From a virus: DNA of 41,067 nt. Shown here piece by piece: positions 36,811 through 41,067 of the stretch. The stretch lies in the IMG/VR virus record IMGVR_UViG_3300030328_001789, positions 5,337 through 46,403 of that record, one strand, 5' to 3'. Numbering within the stretch: position 1 is the first letter of the stretch; each line of letters begins with the position of its first letter. The position numbers and the translations under genes were made by a program. The notes below the pieces were generated by a model that was not told the origin of the DNA, made no database searches, and saw only the letters and a program-made list of their open reading frames with translations.

Positions 36811-38166
36811 TTAACCGCCACCTAAGGCTCTTTGTAATCCTAATGCACCTAACCCAAGACCTAGTAACTGTGATGTTCCACTAGCCTGTGGTTGATAAGA
36901 TGATACTTGTGTACCCGGAGTTACAGGTAAACCTTGTAATATCTGACTTTGGAAACCAAGTTGCTGTCTTGGATAAGCTAACTGATTTAGATAATCTTGA
37001 TAGCCCATATCTAATCCTGCTTGTTGGAAGTTTCTTGCAATTTCTTGTGCTTGTTGTGCTTGATCTAATCTATCAAAAGCTAACTGCTGTTGCATAGGTG
37101 CTTGTGCTGCAAGTAACTGTGCTGATGCTAATCTTTGTTGTTGAGTAGCTTGATCTGCACCTAAACCTGCAAGACCTAATTGCCTTGATCTAATATTAGC
37201 ATCTATATCAGCTTGTTGTGCTGCTAACCTTTGACGATCTGCAAATTGAGCAGCAGCATCTCTTGCTTGTTGTTCAGCAAATGTTTGACTTGCATCAAAT
37301 TGTCTAGACCTATCTGACATTTCTTGTGCAGTTAAGCCAAACTGTGCAGCTTGTCTTCTTTGTTGTTCAGCAAATTGATCAGCAGATAAACCCATTTGTT
37401 CCATTGCTTGTCGTTGTTGTTCTCCAAAACCAGCAGCACCAAACCTTGAGGCTCTATCTCTTTCAAACTGATCTTGTGCTTGTGCAAAAGCATCTCTTGA
37501 TCCTCTAGCTTGTATATCTCCTAGCTGTTGACCTAAGTTTCTTTCTCTTTCTGCTTGAACAATAGCTTCACGATAACCACCTAATCCACCTTGTTGAGTT
37601 GCAGCATCACCTATACCTTTGCCCATAATATCTGATGATCTAGTAGCTTCTCTTTTTTCTATATCTGTAACCATTTGTTGAAATGGATTCATATATCTTT
37701 GAGCTACATTTGTATCAAAATCTTGTGATTGATATTGTTGTGCTGGAATAAATCCAGTAAATCTTTTTGTTCCATAATTAGCTTCAAAATTAGTTGGATC
37801 ATATCCACTATCAAAAGCACCAGTCTGATAAGTAGATGTAATATCAGCAGGATCATATGTTGCTATGTCTTGACCTGCAGTTGCACTACCAGCAGATGCT
37901 ACACCTCTAGCAATATCAGATGCTTGATTCATTTCTGCTGGACCACTACTTAAACCTAAAGCAGTTTGTCTAGCTAAAGCTCTTTGTGCTGCAGGACTTT
38001 GTTGTGCTAATCGTTGACCAGTATAAGGTCTATAAGGCTGTAATGATTCAGCCTCACTTCTCTGCATAAGCCTAGTGAAATAAGGCTCTGCATATTCAGG
38101 TAAATTAGTTTGTGTTACTGTTGATTCTGTTGTTTGAGGACCACCGCCTCCGCCACCTTTACTCAT
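36811..38166 (-). CDS. Gln/Ala-rich structural protein (451 aa)
   Basis: The ATG at 38166 is preferred over 38184 because AAAGGAG lies between the two at the right distance. The protein starts with a Gly run ('MSKGGGGGGPQTTEST'), then 'TNLPEYAEPYFTRLMQRSEA' and long Gln/Ala/Arg-rich helical stretches ('AEQQRRQAAQFGLTAQEMSD') across about residues 150-400. The 'LPEYAEPYF' start recurs in marine podophage virion proteins (recalled). Probably an internal or tail-associated virion protein with extended helices. Overlaps the upstream gene by eight bases. Confidence 0.6.
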   Translation of the reverse strand: MSKGGGGGGPQTTESTVTQTNLPEYAEPYFTRLMQRSEAESLQPYRPYTGQRLAQQSPAAQRALARQTALGLSSGPAEMNQASDIARGVASAGSATAGQDIATYDPADITSTYQTGAFDSGYDPTNFEANYGTKRFTGFIPAQQYQSQDFDTNVAQRYMNPFQQMVTDIEKREATRSSDIMGKGIGDAATQQGGLGGYREAIVQAERERNLGQQLGDIQARGSRDAFAQAQDQFERDRASRFGAAGFGEQQRQAMEQMGLSADQFAEQQRRQAAQFGLTAQEMSDRSRQFDASQTFAEQQARDAAAQFADRQRLAAQQADIDANIRSRQLGLAGLGADQATQQQRLASAQLLAAQAPMQQQLAFDRLDQAQQAQEIARNFQQAGLDMGYQDYLNQLAYPRQQLGFQSQILQGLPVTPGTQVSSYQPQASGTSQLLGLGLGALGLQRALGGG

Positions 38167-38662
38167 TGTCAAATCTCCTTTCAAATACTGTGTATGCTTT
38201 ATCCCATCCAGACTTTCCTAACCATTTCCAAAATCCAAATCTTGCGGTACATTCTATACCATCACATTTGTTATCTTTTGCCCAAGCCTCAGCTTTCTTT
38301 AAAAAGAGCCAAGCCCAATTTTCTAAATCTTTTCCACCTAAATATTGTATTGCACATCTTTTACTTTGTGGATAATGTACAAATTCAGTTGTTGCCACTC
38401 CTCTAACTGTATTATCTTCTGTAAAAATAACCCATAGTTCTTGTCGCTGTTGTATGCAAGATGTTTTTAAAGCTTCTAAATTCCATCTACCATTTGATCT
38501 ATCAACAGCTTTTTTTAAATATGGTTCTACATCATTCCATAAAGTATGCACATAATTTCCGGGTACTAAAGTAACTATGTACTCAATATCACTTTTATAA
38601 TTAACTTTATTTATATCTTCTTGATATTCTTCTTTATTAAGATTAATTACTTTAGAGTTCAT
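38159..38662 (-). CDS. GNAT-like small virion/assembly protein (167 aa)
   Basis: 'ELWVIFTEDNTVRGVATTEF' (about residues 74-93), 'CAIQYLGG' and 'LKKAEAWAKDNKCDGIECTA' then 'WLGKSGWDKAYTVFERRF' follow the strand-helix-strand order of a GNAT acetyltransferase-like fold, although a clear acetyl-CoA loop is not evident. Phages such as T7 have a GNAT-like small protein among their internal virion genes (gp13), which matches the position here. It may be a structural chaperone rather than an active enzyme. Confidence 0.6.
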   Translation of the reverse strand: MNSKVINLNKEEYQEDINKVNYKSDIEYIVTLVPGNYVHTLWNDVEPYLKKAVDRSNGRWNLEALKTSCIQQRQELWVIFTEDNTVRGVATTEFVHYPQSKRCAIQYLGGKDLENWAWLFLKKAEAWAKDNKCDGIECTARFGFWKWLGKSGWDKAYTVFERRFDNE

Positions 38663-40725
38663 GCTGGTAATATTCCTCCAGCATTAGCTAATTTAGGTGC
38701 TTGTTTAGTTGTACCTGTTCTTTCTTGCCTTACTCTATCTAACATATCATCAAGCTCTACAGCACCAGCATCAGATGATCCATCACCAATACCTGATACA
38801 ACATCAGCAGGTACAATATATTCTCCGGGTGATACAGCAACAGGTCTTTGATTTCCTATCATGCCCATTACTTCATCATCCATTCCACCGCCTTGACCTT
38901 CAATCATTCCTTGTGTTTGTGCTTCTTGTGTAGGATTTAATATTGATTCTCGTATTTGCATAAATATTTCATTGCCATACTTTTCAATAAACATATCTAT
39001 TACCGCATCTCCATTTGGAATACTACCTGTAATAGCCATAGTAAGTTGTTTAATTTCTTCTGGTTGAGGCATCATTCCACCTGTTTGAAAATTTAAAGTA
39101 GTTAATCCACCACCAGCTAAATCTCCACCACCTTGTTCTCTAGATTCTTGATTTTTTAAATATTCTAAATAATCTGCAGATGCTGCACCTATATCATCTC
39201 TTAATAATAAAGAAGAATCCCCACTTAAATATGGATTAGATGCATATGGGTTAGATGTAAGATATTGATTTACTCCAGCCATAAAATCATTTTTTACATT
39301 ACCCATAATAGGACTGCCATCAGACATAGTTGCATTTGGACTATATGATTGATTGTATTCATTTGCACCACGACCAGTAGTATCGCCATATAAATATTGA
39401 TTTATAAATCCACCTAATGGACCACCATATCCTGCATTTGCAAGATAATTTTGATTGTATGTAGCTGGTCTATTGCTTAATGGAAAATAATTAAACTCAG
39501 CGTCAATACCGGGTCTATAACTACTAGGTGGTTTGAATTGACCTGTGCCTTCCATCTCACCTGTGAGTTGATTTTCAACCATAACTTCAGTTCCTTTAGG
39601 GTCTTCAAATCTACTAATTCTAGGTTCTGGTGGTGGCATATACATATAGTCTTGTGCACCAGCCATAGCTGCTTCAAAGCTATTATCTACTTGAGGCATA
39701 GGCATAGGTTGAATTATAGGTTGAGGTAATCTAATAGGAGCATCTGGCATAACTGGAGTTTTTAATGCATCTCGAATACTTTTTCCTTCTGCTAAAGAAA
39801 CTATTCCACCACTAGCCCCATAAAAAGGAGAACTAAATGGTATTTGTTCTGGGTTATCAGCATATAGTTGTTCTCGTTTTTTTATTTTGTCTAGTTCAAA
39901 CTGAGCCATGTCTCTTTCAAATTGTTCTTGTGCTTCCATTACACCTCTTTGCCCTTCGCCCATAGCTATAGGCAAGTAAGCAGATGGTTGAGACAAAGCA
40001 GTTAATGTATCTCCACTAAATAAATTTTTATTCATAGCAGCAAATCTATCACCTGCTGTTGCAGCAAAATTTGGATTTACACTTTTAATTAAACTAGATG
40101 CATTAGGGTCTGTTGCTAAAGCTTCAAAATATTCTGGAGTTCCTGTTTTTAATCCTGATAATATATTACTTCCACCTGCTGCTGCATTTTGTTGCATTAC
40201 ATTTTGAGCTAATTCAGGATTATTTTGCAAAATAGATGCTGCATCACCAGAAAAATTAGCCATTGCTGCATCTGATGCTGCAGTTGAAGCTGCATCTCCT
40301 GCTACTTGTGTAGTTAAAGCATTAGCATCTGGCATTCCTTTTACTGTTTCTGCAAATGCTTCTTTACCTGCTGCATCTGCACCTGATCCTACTTGACCCA
40401 ATACTTTACCAAGACCAAATCCTGTTATACCAGCCATAATTCCTTTTTTAAGATCGCCTTCTGCTATAGCTGTAGCTAGTCCTGAGCCAATAGCTCCTGC
40501 TGCTGCACTACCTAATGTACCACCAAGTAAGCCTACTCCAGCATAACTACCTAGTAATGGTGCTAAAAATGGTAAGAATGCTTCAGGTTGTCCTGTTTGT
40601 GGATTTTGTGTTAAAGGCATCATGGATGCTAAACCTTGCACTTCTGCTGGATTAACATGAATTAACATAGAATCGCCATAACGACCTTGATTAGCTACAT
40701 TTTGTGTTTGTTGCTTTATATCCAT
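38659..40725 (-). CDS. Large virion protein with glycine-rich hydrophobic N-terminal region (688 aa)
   Basis: The N-terminus contains 'GDSMLIHVNPAEVQGLASMM' (about residues 17-36), followed by a Gly/Ala-rich hydrophobic region (about 50-110) that could insert into membranes. The C-terminus has 'VSPGEYIVPADVVSGIGDGS' then 'SDAGAVELDDML', a phage pattern I recall from tail or internal virion proteins. No enzymatic motif. Probably part of the DNA-ejection apparatus. It overlaps the GNAT-like gene by four bases and lies 3 bp from the next upstream gene. Confidence 0.6.
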   Translation of the reverse strand: MDIKQQTQNVANQGRYGDSMLIHVNPAEVQGLASMMPLTQNPQTGQPEAFLPFLAPLLGSYAGVGLLGGTLGSAAAGAIGSGLATAIAEGDLKKGIMAGITGFGLGKVLGQVGSGADAAGKEAFAETVKGMPDANALTTQVAGDAASTAASDAAMANFSGDAASILQNNPELAQNVMQQNAAAGGSNILSGLKTGTPEYFEALATDPNASSLIKSVNPNFAATAGDRFAAMNKNLFSGDTLTALSQPSAYLPIAMGEGQRGVMEAQEQFERDMAQFELDKIKKREQLYADNPEQIPFSSPFYGASGGIVSLAEGKSIRDALKTPVMPDAPIRLPQPIIQPMPMPQVDNSFEAAMAGAQDYMYMPPPEPRISRFEDPKGTEVMVENQLTGEMEGTGQFKPPSSYRPGIDAEFNYFPLSNRPATYNQNYLANAGYGGPLGGFINQYLYGDTTGRGANEYNQSYSPNATMSDGSPIMGNVKNDFMAGVNQYLTSNPYASNPYLSGDSSLLLRDDIGAASADYLEYLKNQESREQGGGDLAGGGLTTLNFQTGGMMPQPEEIKQLTMAITGSIPNGDAVIDMFIEKYGNEIFMQIRESILNPTQEAQTQGMIEGQGGGMDDEVMGMIGNQRPVAVSPGEYIVPADVVSGIGDGSSDAGAVELDDMLDRVRQERTGTTKQAPKLANAGGILPA

Positions 40726-40728
40726 TCT

Positions 40729-41067
40729 TTATCTTTCCTCTTTGGTTTCACAGCCAAACATATTAAAACTCATGTCAACTGCACTTGTGTAAACTTTGAT
40801 AACATCAGTTTGATTTAATGTTATACCTAAAACGATTGCTAGGGAATCATTAGCTCCTACTGATTTATCATAATATAAGTATTGTTTATCATCAGCACCT
40901 GCTCCAGCTACATGAACGCTTAGTCTAAAAGTGATAGCAGAACCTGTGCGATTTGCTGCAACAATAGAACTAACTGTTGTTTGTGTCATGTCTGGCACTG
41001 TGTATAACACAGTAGTTGTGGTAGCTGCTGGGTCTAACTGTCCTAATACTTTAAGATTATCAGCCAT
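40729..41067 (-). CDS. Small beta-rich structural protein (112 aa)
   Basis: 'MADNLKVLGQLDPAATTTTV' then 'LYTVPDMTQTTVSSIVAANR', 'ITFRLSVHVAG', 'YLYYDKSVGANDSLAIVLGI' and 'VIKVYTSAVDMSFNMFGCE'. This all-beta pattern is very common as a small virion protein in marine phages (recalled, unnamed). The start codon coincides with the last three bases of the window, so its ribosome-binding site is not visible, but the protein appears complete. Confidence 0.65.
   Translation of the reverse strand: MADNLKVLGQLDPAATTTTVLYTVPDMTQTTVSSIVAANRTGSAITFRLSVHVAGAGADDKQYLYYDKSVGANDSLAIVLGITLNQTDVIKVYTSAVDMSFNMFGCETKEER

Overview
The window reads as part of the genome of an uncultured, AT-rich tailed phage (Caudoviricetes), most likely with a podovirus-like virion. 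A packaging/head module (small and large terminase, portal, GroES-like co-chaperonin, scaffold-like protein) and a set of large internal or structural proteins lie on the minus strand. A long run of tiny phage genes plus a recombination cassette lies on the plus strand. There is no tape-measure-like gene. Many proteins resemble conserved hypotheticals of marine planktonic phages, as I remember those families. A heterotrophic marine bacterium such as a SAR11 relative is a plausible host, but this is inference. No tRNA, rRNA, CRISPR array, integrase or IS element was seen.

Layout. (1) 8199 down to 1, minus: TerS, a LexA-type winged-helix protein, TerL, portal, GroES-like protein, scaffold and two small head-associated proteins. 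The window then stops 16 codons into another gene. No major capsid, tail-tube/nozzle, fibre or lysis gene is recognised, so the missing part of the genome probably lies between base 1 and base 41067. (2) 8200-8915: about 700 bp without a gene, rich in potential RNA helices. It looks like a large structured noncoding RNA and ends in a sequence that fits a type III hammerhead ribozyme. (3) 8916-18397, plus: about 27 mostly tiny genes with coupled starts and stops, interrupted by hairpin terminators, two more degenerate hammerhead-like elements and structured leaders. The recognisable part is a MoxR ATPase / middle protein / metallopeptidase-VWA trio. The run ends with a ribbon-helix-helix DNA-binding protein. 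(4) 20946 down to 18351, minus: Twinkle-like primase-helicase with two companions. (5) 21038-26879, plus: recombination and replication genes (Cas4/RecB-like nuclease, DUF1071 annealing protein, SSB-like protein, HNH, GIY-YIG and PD-(D/E)XK nucleases). (6) 41067 down to 27023, minus: virion proteins ending in a 2843-residue polyvalent protein with zincin, ADP-ribosyltransferase-like, kinase-like P-loop and LPD38-like regions, probably injected with the DNA.

Regulation visible in the sequence: CTAGTTTAATACTAG-type repeats in front of terL and beside the primase gene; an ATTAAC-NN-GTTAAT palindrome at six gene boundaries; a strong sigma70-like promoter in front of the recombination operon; and a plus-strand G-quadruplex motif between terS and the HTH gene. 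The most unusual part of the window is the structured-RNA/hammerhead region at 8.3-9.4 kb.
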